This document shows, piece by piece, positions 1 to 11,455 of a DNA stretch of 64,000 nt. The stretch comes from Sarcophilus harrisii (lineage: Eukaryota > Chordata > Mammalia > Dasyuromorphia > Dasyuridae): assembly GCF_902635505.1 (NCBI RefSeq), contig NC_045428.1, forward strand, positions 118,935,641-118,999,640, read 5' to 3'. The number at the start of each line of letters is the position of its first letter. Position 1 is the first letter of the stretch. Below the pieces are notes generated by a model that did no database searches, had not been told where the DNA came from, and worked only from the letters and a program-made list of their open reading frames with translations. The position numbers and the translations under genes are program-made.

Positions 1-1072
1 AAACTTGTTTCATTAAACTTAATTACCTCCACAATCTTCTCCCTCCCCAAGCTGTTTATAATATAATTTGAATATAGCACCATTCAATAAATTTGTTGAA
101 GCAACTTCCTACAGTTGCTGTCCAAAATATTTTGATTTATTCCTGGAATAGATTTAAAAAAATGAAATTTCTGTTGAAAGCACCAGGGAAAATCTTACAA
201 AGATTCCACTGAACAGGAAAGCCCCTTTGCAGATAAATTTAGAAAGCATGATTTGATGGGCAAACTTTCTTCTGATGTGATGTTGAGGAGAGGAAAAAAG
301 AGTAAGTTTTCATTTGTTCTATTTCTCCCCAAGGTGATAATATGGGCAATGTTTATCTGCTTTATTCTTTACTGCAGCAGAAATTTATGATAAGCTTCCC
401 TCCTCTAACCCATTTCTTACTAGCCAACCAATTGAGATGCTTTATTGTGGTCCCTTGAGGTTTACTATTGTTGCAAGAGAATCTTCCAAGAAATACTCTG
501 AGAAACTTTGTTATAGTACAAAACATGCCTGGAAAGTTTAAATACACATCCGAGTTTTCTCAATATTTTTAAAATAAATTAAAGGGAAAATATGTCATTA
601 GAACTTACTCCAAAATAGCAAGGCTTCTATTGCAACAAAATGTTTTGAGATTCAAAAGTAAATCTAAGCATAGTAGATGATTAGAGATTGAGTCAGAAGG
701 AAAGCAAGCATACAGCTTTACTTGGCTTTAATGTTGGAGACCAAAGAATAGATCATTAAATAACTATCAATAAAATCACTGACAAACAATTCCCCTTCTC
801 AGCATCCAATTCAATAAAATGCAAATTGATTTTATTAATAAGATGGTTTCTCTTCTTAGAAGAATCAAAGTCCAGAGAGTTGTCTCTCAAATAATTTAAA
901 TAATGATTCCTATTAACATTCTGACATATCCTTTGGGATGTTCACAACATTTTTCTTCAGGCTCAGAGCATAATTATTCAACCAAAACTAGAATTTAAGT
1001 GATGTAGAAATGAAAATAAATTGATTGAAATGAAATATAAAAATTTGCATTTATTTTTTAAAGTATCATGTT
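1..1072. other. AT-rich intergenic DNA, nothing recognised
   Basis: I see no gene, RNA or repeat that I can name. The stretch is AT-rich, with no long open frame and no SINE or LINE signature. It ends at the target-site duplication of the L1 that follows. Confidence 0.5.
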
Positions 1073-2778
1073 CAGAATTGTCATTATTTTTTTTTATTTA
1101 ATAGCCTTTTATTTACAGGATATATACATGGGTAACTTTACAGCATTAACAATTGCCAAACCTCTTGTTCCAATTTTTCACCTCTTACCCCCCCCCCTCC
1201 CCTAAATGGCAGGATGACCAGTAGATGTTAAATATATTAAAATATAACTTAGATACACAATAAGTATACATGACCAAAACATTATTTTTCTGTACAAAAA
1301 GAATCAGACTCTGAATTATTGTACAATTAGCTTGTGAAGGAAATCAAAGATGCAGGTGTGCATAAATATAGGGATTGGGAATTCAATGTAATGGTTTTTA
1401 GTCATCTCCCAGAGTTCTTTTTCTGGGTATAGCTAGTTCAGTTCATTACTGCTCCATTAGAAATGATTTGGTTGATCTCGTTGCTGAGGATGGCCTGATC
1501 TATCAGAACTGGTCATCATCTAGTATTGTTGTTGAAGTATATAATGATCTCCTGGTCCTGCTCATTTCACTCAGCATCAGTTCGTGTAAGTCTCTCCAGG
1601 CCTTTCTGAAATCATCCTGTTGGTCATTTCTTACAGAACAGTAATATTCCATAATTTTCATATACCACAATTTATTCAGCCATTCTCCAACTGATGGACA
1701 TCCATTCAGTTTCCAGTTTCTAGCCACTACAAAAGGGCTGCCACAAACATTCTGTGCACATACAGGTCCCTTTCCTTCTTTATAATCTCTTTGGGATATA
1801 ATCCCAGTAGTAACACTGCTGGATCAAAGGGTATGCACAGTTTGATAACTTTTTGAGCATAGTTCCAAACTACTCTCCAAAATGGTTGGATTCGTTCACA
1901 ACTCCACCAACAATGAATCAATGTCCCAGTTTTCCCACATCCCTCCAACAATCATCATTATTTTTCCTGTCATCTTAGCCAATCTGACAGGTGTGTAGTG
2001 GTATCTTAGAGTTGTCTTAATTTGCATTTCTCTGATTAATAATGACTTGGAGCATCTTTTCATATGACTAGAAATAGTTTCAATTTCTTCATCTGAGAAT
2101 TGTCTGTTCATATCCTTTGACCATTTTTCAATTAGAGAATGGCTTGATTTTTATAAATTAGAGTTAATTCTCTATATATTTTGGAAATGAGGCCTTTATC
2201 AGAACCTTTGACTGTAAAAATATTTTCCCAGTTTATTGCTTCCCTTCTAATCTTGTCTGCATTAGTTTTGTTTGTACAAAAACTTTTCAGTTTGGTATAA
2301 TCGAAATTTTCTATTTTGTGATCAGTAATGATCTCTAGTTCTGCTTTGGTCATAAAACCTTCCCCTTCCACAGGTCTGAGAGGTAAACTATCCTATGTTC
2401 CTCTAATTTATTAATAATTTCATTCTTTATGCCTAGGTCATGAACCCATTTTGACCTTATCTTGGTGTACGGCGTTAAGTATGGATCAATGCCTAGTTTC
2501 TGCCATATTAGTTTCCAATTTTCCCAGCAATTTTTATCAAACAGTAAGTTCTTATCCCAAAAGCTGGGATCTTTGGGTTTGTCAAAGACTAGGTTGCTAT
2601 ATTTGTTGACTGTTTTATCCCTTGAACCTAATCTATTCCACTGATCAACTAATCTATTCCTTAGCCAATACCAAATAGTTTTGGTAACTGCTGCTCTATA
2701 ATATAGTTTTAGATCTGGTACAGCTAAGCCACCATCATTTGATTTTTTTTTCATTAATTCCCTTGAACAGAATTGTCA
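1073..2778 (-). mobile_element. 5'-truncated L1 LINE (ORF2 C-terminus plus 3' UTR) with 11-bp target-site duplication
   Basis: The element reads on the minus strand, with its 3' end at the left. The T-rich run near 1085 is the poly(A) tail, followed by the L1 3' UTR (about 1110-1500) and ORF2 C-terminal sequence up to about 2765. Broken reading frames on the minus strand at 1503-2754 carry L1 ORF2 signatures such as LKLYYRAAV, WYWLRNR and VARNWKLNGCPS. They include several frame changes, so the copy is dead. The 11-mer CAGAATTGTCA occurs at 1073-1083 and again at 2768-2778, exactly flanking the element. This marks a target-primed insertion of about 1.68 kb. Confidence 0.93.
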
Positions 2779-3334
2779 AATTCTAACTTTAGCCTTTGCT
2801 ACATATCCAGCAAGTACTTGATCCACATTATGCTAATGAGTCTGACTAGGTACCTATTAAGAAGACTTGGTGGCTGTTTATGATTTCTTGATGACAAATA
2901 TTTAAGATCAGGTTGTTGGGGTTATGTTAATGCCTAAGTCAACCTATCTTAGATTTAACTTCTTTGTATTTATTCTCTATTAATTTATGTAACGCATACT
3001 CTAGATTTTTTTTTCCCCCAACCCTCCCTACTAGTTCAGCTTGTGCACCCATAGTATGGTTATTACCACCCTCAGGGTTCAAAGGAATTTGGGAATCTCT
3101 TTCAAAAACTGTAACTAGAAAACCTCCCTCTGTGAGTGTACTTTCCCCTTCATTATCAGTAATAGTCAACCAGACTTCATAAACTTTTAGAAATAGCTTT
3201 TACTACAGTGGAATATTTGGTACAAAATAACCCCCCAAAATCTGTGATATATTCTCCCACAAGTGCATAGGTTTTCCAAGGTAAAGTGGTTTCAACCTTA
3301 GAAAATTCAACAAAAGAAACTCACAGCTCTGGGA

Positions 3335-3338
<4 letters not shown>
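2779..3338. other. Unassigned stretch with a 76-codon minus-strand open frame (2939-3169)
   Basis: A minus-strand open frame at 2939-3169 (non-ATG start) has a fairly protein-like composition, including TITDNEGESTLTEGG and NNHTMGAQAELVGRVGG, ending at a stop near 2939. I do not recognise the family. It has no CpG-rich promoter and no splice structure I can defend. It may be a decayed retroelement or pseudogene fragment. Confidence 0.25.

Positions 3339-3367
<29 letters not shown>
3339..3367. repeat. Poly(T) run of 29
   Basis: Twenty-nine consecutive T. It could be the A-tail of a minus-strand retroposon, but I see no recognisable SINE or LINE body directly to its right. Confidence 0.9.
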
Positions 3368-4989
3368 GAATCTTCAAGACATTTGCCTTATGCTTGATAT
3401 AGCTTTTGTGCTATTATTCTCATAGAGGGCAGAATCTTCCTTCCCTCATCTCTTTCATTATAATGTCAAGACATTGGTATCCCAGGAATGTTACTAGCAC
3501 CTCAAAAGAAAACTCAAAAAATTTGATCCAGACTTGACTAGGTTCTCCTTGTCCTTTTTTAAAGATGAAAGATTTTCCAAGTCTTATTCAACATGGAACT
3601 TTGGAAAGTTGTCTCTTTACTTAATCCAGTATAAAACCATAAAACCATAAATACCATTATAAAACCATAAAACAGGTTCATAAGGATGTTCTGGAAAGAT
3701 GGAAGAGTAAGAAATACTATCTAATCCCATTTCCCTCTATCCCCACAAAATAACAAGAAATTCACCAAATAAATTAAAAAATAAATAAATAAAGAAGGGA
3801 TGGGAAAGCATTAATTACAAGAAAAACATCTACAAAAAAAATCAAGCAGAAACTTTTGAAAGTGAGTAAACAACCAAAAAGAAGCCACAAAAGAATGAAC
3901 AAATGCTATAGCTTACAAGAGCCATAGAATAGAAATATCAAAAGAGTGAGAAAATATTGCAACCACACAAGATCTCTCTCCCCTCAAAAAACTTAACAAG
4001 TCTTATACACGATACTCTAAAATTCAAAGGAAAAATCCATCGACATCCCCAAAATAATATATACTTCAAATCTGGGTTTAATTATCCATACAAAATTAAT
4101 TTGGGGTAAATGAGAGGAAATTAAATTATTCCTACTCAAGAAGCCAAAAACGAACAGGGCAAATTCACTTAAAAAGAAAAGAAACTATCATGAAAATACA
4201 TGCTAGCTAATTTGTATGTCATTTGTTAGCAATCTACAGAGCTGTATTTCCATATAGAGACAAGGATTTAGAGAAAGGTCACATTAGCTAACCAAGTTAG
4301 TCTTACAAAACAACATATTGAGCGACTGATCTGATAAACTGTTAAAAATCACCCCAAAATAAGAAGTGGGTTAAAGGTAATTGCAAGCACTGAGTGTGCA
4401 TGCTTAATGAGTTAATTAATATTAACTTCTCCTCCCCTAGATGGTTTTCCACCATTTTTGAACATGGGTTATATGATGAAGGAGTAGGAACATGCAATGA
4501 GAAGATCAAGAAATCTGTTAACTTCAAGTTAAAAAAATAAAAGGCTTGAGTCTATAGACATAGATCTGCCCAGGGATTGTCTCTGGATCCATTTCTTACA
4601 AGAACCATAAATAAGCCAACTTACTTCATCCACTCCTGAGTCCTTTTTATCTTTGCAGCACATTTATAACATCTACATGACTCAAAATTCAATACATTAA
4701 ATGTTCACTTTGTCTGAGGATTGCAAAGAAGACAGAAAGCATTGTGGATGAAGCACCAAAGTAACCAGGAACCAAGAAGGAAAGGGAAAGGGGGGAGGGG
4801 AGGCAAAGAGAACTGATTTAATCATTCTTGGAATCAAGAATAGTTCACAAATAAAGGCTTATCAATCAAAAAGGTAGAGAGACAAAGAGGGAAGTTGGTT
4901 ATATCCAGAAATATGTTCATATTTGGGATGAGCAGAGGAGACAAAGTGCCTTCCTTGGAAGTTCTGATCTCATCTAAGGGTCAAATTTA

Positions 4990-5022
4990 TCATTATTATT
5001 ATTATTATTATACTATTATTCC
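4990..5022. repeat. (ATT)n microsatellite
   Basis: ATT units repeat with one interruption (an ACT unit). Confidence 0.8.
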
Positions 5023-5730
5023 AAGAAAGTCACTTTTTTTGTTAATAGCTTCATAAAATAATAAGAGAAAGGACCTCACATATTGTCCAGTACATCTTCC
5101 TCTTTTACTGAATTTGAGGTCCAAAGGAATGGAGTGGTTGAATGTGCAGAAATAGCAGAGCCTGAAGACTAACTCCAAACCCTTCTTTATTTATGAATTA
5201 ATATTTCTGGGAATGGACTTTACAGATAAGTGTCTTAAGCTAAAGGGTAGGAAAGGAAGGGTTGGGGAAATTATGAGACACACCTACCTCTAAATGACTT
5301 ATGCAAAAAGGAGAAATGTCTTTTTTGGATATCCCATCTTGCCTATGTACAGACAAAAAAAAAAAAAAAAATGCCCCAATGTTGATATTATTCCAACTAT
5401 TCCTATAAATAAACAATTTGTCTTAGGAGCATTACAAGGGCATCGGGGTCCATCACTATGTAATTGTGATAGTTCATTTCCTAAAAAGGTAAAGAAGTTG
5501 TTGCAAAGAATTTACAAGCCAAGGGACCTAAGGCTCAAGCCTATATATATACCCTATTGAATTATCTCCCTAATCATTTAAAGTCAACAGGCTTAGATTC
5601 CTTTTCCCTTAAAATACAAGATGCCCTGAACATATTTTTTTTTTAACTTTTTTCTCCAATGTTCCAAATCAACATGTTCAATTGCCAGTCGTTCACAAGA
5701 AAAACTATGGGAGTGGGAACCAAACTATCC

Positions 5731-5754
5731 TTTTTTTTTTTTTTTTTTTTTTTT
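5731..5754. repeat. Poly(T) run of 24
   Basis: Twenty-four T in a row, followed by TGTGACC and no identifiable element. Confidence 0.85.
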
Positions 5755-6079
5755 GTGACCTGTAGAACCATGGAGTCTGATGGAGATAAAGTTGTTTTGA
5801 TTTGTTTTTTTCAGACAGAACTTATTATTGGTATCATAAGCCACATCTAACACAATGTGGAAGATTTTCAAGGGACTGATTTTGGTTTTGGCCTTGGCAA
5901 AAATGAACTTTTCTTTAGCCCAATGTTGTAGCGTTATTTCTATTACCTATGAAATTAGTTCACATGTGGCCCTGAGAATCAGTCTTGTCTTCACCTCAAT
6001 GTCCAAAAGCTACATGAGTCACCACATCTTGCTCTACTAATCATTTATATGGAAACAGGAACTATTATACATGTGCTGT

Positions 6080-6335
6080 GGAAGTACTGGTGTTGTTTTG
6101 CGTAATTTCAGTCATGTCCAACTCTTTGTTGACCATATTTTGGTGTTTTCTTGGCAAGGTGATGGAATGGTTTGCCATTTTCTTCTCCACTTCATTTCAT
6201 AGAGGAGGAGCTGAGGCAACTTGTCCAAGATCACACAGCTAATAAGTATCTGAGGCCAGATTTGAACTCATGAAGGTTAGTCTTCCGGGTTCCAATCCCA
6301 GTGCTCTATCCACTATACCACCTAACTGGCCCAAA
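6080..6335 (-). mobile_element. Mar1 SINE (tRNA head, CORE, BovB-like tail)
   Basis: Read on the minus strand the element begins with the tRNA-like head at about 6335. It passes through the CORE/MIR-type centre (TCACACAGCTAATAAG on the plus strand near 6232) and ends in the BovB-like tail, visible on the plus strand as TTTCAGTCATGTCCAACTC and TTTTCTTGGCAAGG. It looks nearly full length and moderately diverged. Confidence 0.88.
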
Positions 6336-7322
6336 CTGTTATCCTTTTTCATGCTCTAAGTAAGCCTCCTTTTATTAACTGTTAGATAACTCTTAAATAT
6401 TTCTTTTCTCTCCAATTAAAAGCTACCAGTACAATTTGATTCAGGCCTTCCCAATTGTTGATGTCCTAGCCCATTGTCTATATTAATATAAAAGTGATAA
6501 AACTCCACGTTTCTTCTCTAGCCTCACAGAATCTATCCCTACTCTTAGCCCTGAATTTTGGTTTAAAAGATGATCTCTTAGATCCATTCACACTGAGAAT
6601 CCCAAGATCTTCCTCACTTAAGGCTGAGGTGCCAAGATCTTCTGTTAGGGCATCTGGTTTTCCAGCAGTTACTTATATAGTTACAGTATACTTATACTTA
6701 CTGGCTTACAGTTTCAGGCTGAATAGTACAAATGTATTCTTAAGATTTCCACCCCCTCCCATTTATCTTGTTCACAACTATAATGTTATTGATTAGATGT
6801 GATTAAAAAGAGAATGATAGGAAAACAATTAAAAAATATCCTCAAAAGCCATTTTTTAAGAATCCAAGAATAACTTTTTCTGAAGCCATTACTTTGCATT
6901 GTCAGCAGCAACAAAGGAAGTTTTGTGGGAAATAGTTGTCAAGACAACAAGTTAATAAGTATTAAATGTTTATCACACACCCACCTAGGTTCACTTCCAG
7001 GCAGTTAGTCAATTTGGGGAGAAAAAAAAAAAAGTATAGTCTCTACCCTCAGAAATTTATTGTGTTTGGAGACAAAAGTGAAGTGAATTTACTGAAGAAT
7101 ATCAAAGTAGAGAATATAATCAATTAAGGACTAGATTTTGAGGAGAAGATAATAAATGCTATAACAAGAAATTCCATAGAAGAAAAACAATTTTTGGTCT
7201 AAACAAGTCAGAGGATTCTGAGTTGGATTATGAAAGACATGGTGTGTTTTATTTTGGTTTTTTGTGGAGGGGAAGAAAATGGGAATGGGAAAGGTCTTTA
7301 GTGATAGCAATACCCAGAGGTT
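6336..7322. other. Intergenic DNA, nothing recognised
   Basis: No gene or clear repeat. There is a weak L2/MIR-tail-like trace near 6955-7060 that I cannot delimit. Confidence 0.4.
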
Positions 7323-8175
7323 AATAAATATCTCATATCCAGCCATTCTGGAGAGCAATTTGGAACGATGTTCAAAAAATTATCAAACTGTGCTTACCCT
7401 TTGATCCAGCCATGTTACTACTGGGTTTATATCCCAAAGAGATTTTAAAGAAGGGAAAGGGGCCTGTTTGTGCAAGAATGTTTGTGGCAGCCCTCTTTGT
7501 AGTGGCCAGAAACTGGAAAGTGAATGGATGCCCATCAGTTGGAGAATGGCTGAATAAATTGTAGTATATGAATATTAATTATTGTTCTATAAGAAATGAT
7601 CAGCAGGATGATTTCAGAAAGGCCTGGAGAGACTTACATGAACTGATGCTGAGTAAAATGAGCAGGACCAGAAGATCATTATATACTTCAATAACAATAT
7701 ATATGATGATCAATTCTGATGGACGTGGCGGCTCTCTTCAACAATGAGATGAACCAAATCAGTTCCAATACAGCAGTAATGAACTGAACCAGCAACATCC
7801 CTGGAAAGAACTCTGCGAGATGACTATGAACCACTACATAGAATTCCCAATCCCTCTATTTTTGATTTCCTTCACAGGTTAATTGTATACTATTTCAAAG
7901 TCCGACTTTTTATACAGCAAAATAGCTGTTTGGACATGTATACATATATTGTATTTAACTTACTCTTTAACATTTAACATGTATTGGTCAACCTGCCATC
8001 GAGGGAAGGGGTAGGGGGAAGAAGGGGAAAAAGTTGGAACAAAAGGATTTGCAACTGTCAATGCTAAAAAATTATCTATGCATATATCTTGTAAATAAAA
8101 AGCTATAATAATAATAATAAAAAAGAGAAAACATGGGAATTGATTTTTAAAATAAATAAATAAATATCCCATATC
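7323..8175 (+). mobile_element. 5'-truncated L1 (ORF2 end plus 3' UTR) with 16-17 bp target-site duplication
   Basis: L1 sequence starts at about 7340 in the last part of ORF2; the plus strand encodes stretches like PFW, FDPA, LLGLYPKE and VARNWKVNGCPS. It runs through the 3' UTR with the phrase TGTATTGGTCAACCTGCCAT (7980-7999) and ends near the AATAAAAAGCTATAATAATA tail at about 8093-8112. The flanks repeat as AATAAATATCTCATATC (7323-7339) and AATAAATATCCCATATC (8159-8175), with one mismatch. Between the usual L1 tail and the right copy lies about 45 bp of extra sequence with a second A/T-rich tail, which could be a short 3' transduction or a decayed tail. Confidence 0.93.
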
Positions 8176-8604
8176 TGCTCCCCAAAATTAAATGAAATAA
8201 AAAATTAAAATTAAAAAACACCCCATTCTGGTTTCCTTTAACAATCCATTGTGGATCTATCTTCTGTCAATTTACTCAAAACCTCCTTAAATATTTTAAC
8301 TTGTGTATTTCCTCAACTTGGCATCTAGAGTCATTCAGAAGCTTTTTGAAGAGGAAGAAGAGAGATTATGGTATTGATTTTATAAAGTTTACTAGTCACT
8401 GTATAAAATTGTATTTCTATTTATGCCTCCTAAATATATATCTAAGTTTCAAAAGGTCCTTATGATTCCAGTATCCTAAAACTTGGAGACAAGTCCTTGT
8501 TCATGCTATCCTTCCTTTTATAAAATCTAATTTGATCATTACTTACCCAACTCCTTGGCTTCCATTGTTGGATAACTGACATATAGAAGACTTGATACAT
8601 AGAC
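8176..8604. other. Intergenic DNA, nothing recognised
   Basis: No gene or repeat signature I can support. Confidence 0.4.
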
Positions 8605-8692
8605 TCAGAAAAATGTCTGAGACTGGATTTGTATTCAGGTTCTCCTAAATCCAGGGCTGGGACTCTATCTACTGAGTCATCTAGCTGCTCCA
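8605..8692 (-). mobile_element. tRNA-headed SINE fragment (WSINE/Mar1 head)
   Basis: The plus strand shows the reverse of the head: GGGACTCTATCTACTGAGTC followed by ATCTAGCTGCTCC. Only the 5' tRNA-like part is present. Confidence 0.7.
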
Positions 8693-9520
8693 GTCAATAA
8701 ATATTTAACACATTCTATGTGCTGGTCTAACCACAAGGGAAGTCAAAAGATGCCCTGCTCTCAAAAAGATCATAGTGTAATAGGGAAGACCATATACAAA
8801 CAACATGTATAAACAAATTGTATCTGGGATGTTGATGTTGTTCTTCAGTGATACAACTCTTTGTGATCCCATTGGGATTTTCTTGGCAAAGACACTAGAG
8901 ATACCATTTCCTTTTTAAGTTCATTTTAAGATGAGGAAATGAGGGAAACAAAGCTTAAGTGATTTGCCTAGGATCACAACTATTAAGTGTCTGAAGCCAG
9001 ATTTGAACTCAAAAAGATGCATCTTCCTGACTCCAGGTCCAGCACTGTGTCCATGGTATGGCACTACCTAACTGATTTGAGAGAGACAGAGACAAACACA
9101 ATAATCGACAGAGGAAAAGAACTAGAATCTATAATTCAGGGAATTCAGAAGGGCTTCCTGTAGAAGATGGGATTTGGGGGTGGGACTTGAATGAAACCAG
9201 GAGGCAGAGATGATTTCCCCTATTCCAGGTATGGGGATGCCCAGTGAAAAGTCTAGAGTTAAAGATGGAGTGTCTTTTTTGAGGAACAGCAAGGTGACTG
9301 GTGTTCTTGGGTTGCAGAGGACATGGGGAGCTATGGGCAAGGAATGTAAGATTAAGAAGATTGGAAAGATTGGAGGGCAAATAAAAGAGCTTTTAATGCC
9401 TTTAAGATTTTATTTGATCCTGGGGGAGATAGAGAAATGTTAGAGTTTATTGAATGTGCAGTGGGTGATGAGAATCACTTTGACAGCTAAGAAGAAAATG
9501 GACTGATCCAAGAGACTTGT
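8693..9520 (-). mobile_element. Ancient L2-type LINE remnant, split by a Mar1 SINE
   Basis: The left part (8693-8825) is the reverse of an L2/MIR-type 3' end (TCAATAAATATTTAACAC, then a reversed 'stop-leading' segment near 8755-8790). The same family resumes at about 9081, after the SINE, with GGGCTTCCTGTAGAAGATGG and GATTTTATTTGATCCTGGGG. The second window copy, at 19275-19795, preserves the order of these blocks without the SINE and confirms that they belong together. No open frame survives. Confidence 0.6.
8828..9080 (-). mobile_element. Mar1 SINE inserted in the L2 remnant
   Basis: On the plus strand the BovB-like tail comes first (CAACTCTTTGTGATCCCATT, TTTTCTTGGCAAAG). The CORE centre (GTGATTTGCCTAGGATCACA) and the tRNA head near 9075 follow. 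It interrupts the L2-type repeat around it. Confidence 0.87.
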
Positions 9521-9539
9521 GGCATAGAGATCACTCTCT

Positions 9540-9640
9540 CACAGGTTATTCTGAGGGTTTTATTAGATTAAATTATGTGAAGTGTCTTGAAAACCTTAAA
9601 GAGCTATATAAATGCCAGCTATTATTGCTATTGATGTAGA
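9540..9640 (+). mobile_element. MIR-type SINE, 3' half
   Basis: The typical marsupial MIR end is readable: GTGAAGTGTCTTGAAAACC, then AAGAGCTATATAAATGCC and AGCTATTATTGCTATT. The 5' half is not recognisable. Confidence 0.65.
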
Positions 9641-9985
9641 CTGAAATTATAACAATTTTAAATCTATGTATCCTTTCTATGCCCATGATTATTAAAGATG
9701 CTTTCCTCAAAATCTCCTGAGTACTGGCAGTTGTTATTGTTTGTTACTTTAAAGATAAATTAAGCAAGAAAACCTGCAGTATTTCAGGTGTGGATGTATT
9801 TTGTGGGAAGTTTTGGTTTAAGAAATAGAGAGCACCCATATCTTTGAGGAACTATTTGCAATGTAAACTATGCTTTTTTTCCTGCATCCCACCTAGCTAC
9901 TGAGTCAAAGCTCATTATTACAGATCATTGGATCTATTGTTTCTTATCTAATGTTTTAGTTTATATTAATCCACATTAAAGGTCT
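9641..9985. other. Intergenic DNA, nothing recognised
   Basis: No gene or repeat I can support. Confidence 0.4.
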
Positions 9986-10220
9986 TTTAGGCAGTACAGA
10001 AAATAGAACACTAGGCTTGTGAACAGGAATACTCATCTTTTGGAATTCAAATCTGGCCTTAGAGACTCACTGTGTTGGGCAAGTCACTTAGCCCCATTTA
10101 CCTGGTTCCTTTTCTGTGAAATGAGCTAGAGATGGAAATGGCAAACCACTCCAATATCTTTCCCAAGAAAACCCCAAATGGGGTCATGAAGAGTCAGACA
10201 TAACTGAACAACAGAAATTA
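9986..10220 (+). mobile_element. Mar1 SINE
   Basis: A diverged tRNA head at about 9990 leads into GGGCAAGTCACTTAGCCCC. The BovB-like tail follows (GGCAAACCACTCCAATATC, AAGAAAACCCCAAATGGGG, AGAGTCAGACATAACTGAAC), ending in an ACAACA-type tail. Confidence 0.9.
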
Positions 10221-10394
10221 TTTTTCTTCTAATTTACATAGCATCAGAATTTCCTATGTCAAGTTCCCTCTTTTCCCCTCCTCCTTAGGTCTATGTTTCA
10301 AGGATTAGTCCAATCCCCTGACAAAGAAGAGCAATTCCCACTTGGGATGGAAGAGACAGAGTCCTATTTGGGAAGAGAACAAGCATACATCTGG

Positions 10395-10815
10395 GAAAAA
10401 AACCAAACTCCTCAACTTGACATTTAAAGTCTTTCAGAATCTGGCTGCAGTCCACCTTTGCAGGCTAACTACACATCATTCTTTTTCTCATACTCATATG
10501 TTGCAATCAAACGGACCTACATGTTCTTCCTGAATTTGATACTTAATTCCAGCCTCTGTAAATTTGTCTAGGTTGTTCCCCCTGCAGGAAATATATTCCT
10601 TCCTTATTCCCCCATTCCTTCAAGGTTCTGCTCAAGTCTGTCTCCTATTGGAAACCCTTCCCAATTCCCAGAGTTGTTTGTACTCACTCTTTAATATTAT
10701 GTCAGCACTTAGCTATTTATATGTTCTATCACCCAAATCGGGCTATTTCTCAAGGGTATTGCACTTTATCTTTAAATTCCCAGTGCTTAACACAGTATCT
10801 TAACACAGTATGTTT
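10395..10815 (+). mobile_element. L2 LINE 3' region
   Basis: The L2-style end is visible in order: TCAGAATCTGGCTGCAGTCC, TCCTTCAAGGTTCTGCTCAA, then CCCAGTGCTTAACACAGTAT at the end. Open frames across it (10342-10803) are remnants, not genes. An A-run (10845-10861) follows. Confidence 0.65.
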
Positions 10816-11172
10816 GTTAGTAATAGAAATCTATAACCCCAGTTTAAAAAAAAAAAAAAAAGGGGGTCAAAGGATGTGAACAAAAGAAATTATACACTAT
10901 TAACAACATCCAAAATAATCCTCCAAATCAGTAATAAGAGAAATGCAAATTAAAACAACCCTGAAATTCACCTCACACCTAGACAATTTACAAAGATAGC
11001 AAAAGATGAGAATGGGTAACTTTAGAGGAGTTATGGAGTGATAGGTACACTAATACATTTCTGGTAGAATTGTAAACTGGTGCAAAAACTAGGGAAAGAA
11101 ATTTTAAATTGTGTAAATTATCCATACTCTTTGCCCCAGAGATCCTACTTCTGGAAACATATCTCAAGGAGA

Positions 11173-11406
11173 TGGCTGTTATTTGTCCTCCTTTTTCGAA
11201 GAGTACCATGACATCAGGGAGGTGATGCCATGACATACAAATGAATTGAATTTAAGTGAGGGACAGTCATACAAGGTCACCTGCCTCACTTTCCCCTCTA
11301 GAGTCATCTGAGTCTAGTAGCCAGATACAGATCAGAACGACTGGAGATAATGGACAAAAACAAAGATTCCACATACACCAAAATAATTAGATAACTACAA
11401 CTATAT

Positions 11407-11446
<40 letters not shown>

Positions 11447-11455
11447 GTAGTGAAG
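11173..11455 (+). mobile_element. Unclassified marsupial interspersed repeat inside L1, ending in (TG)n
   Basis: The element starts near TTTGTCCTCCTTTTTCGAAG and continues with GAGTACCATGACATCAGGG, ATTGAATTTAAGTGAGGGAC and CTAGAGTCATCTGAGTC. A related copy lies at 45855-46480, so it is a dispersed family. I cannot name it or show a coding region. A (TG)n tract at 11409-11443 sits at its right side. Confidence 0.55.
11409..11443. repeat. (TG)n microsatellite
   Basis: About 17 uninterrupted TG units. Confidence 0.95.

Larger units (their letters stand above)
3368..6079. other. Intergenic DNA, mostly unrecognised
   Basis: No supported gene. The stretch holds A-rich sequence at about 3680-4200, an (ATT)n run near 4990-5022, and a weak MIR-like minus-strand trace at 5055-5170. 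There is also an open frame at 5294-5560 that I cannot assign and do not believe is a gene, since it is interrupted by an A17 run. Confidence 0.4.

Noticed and set aside
5294-5560. 88-codon plus-strand frame as a gene
   Set aside because: It depends on reading through an A17 run and has no recognisable domain or conserved context.
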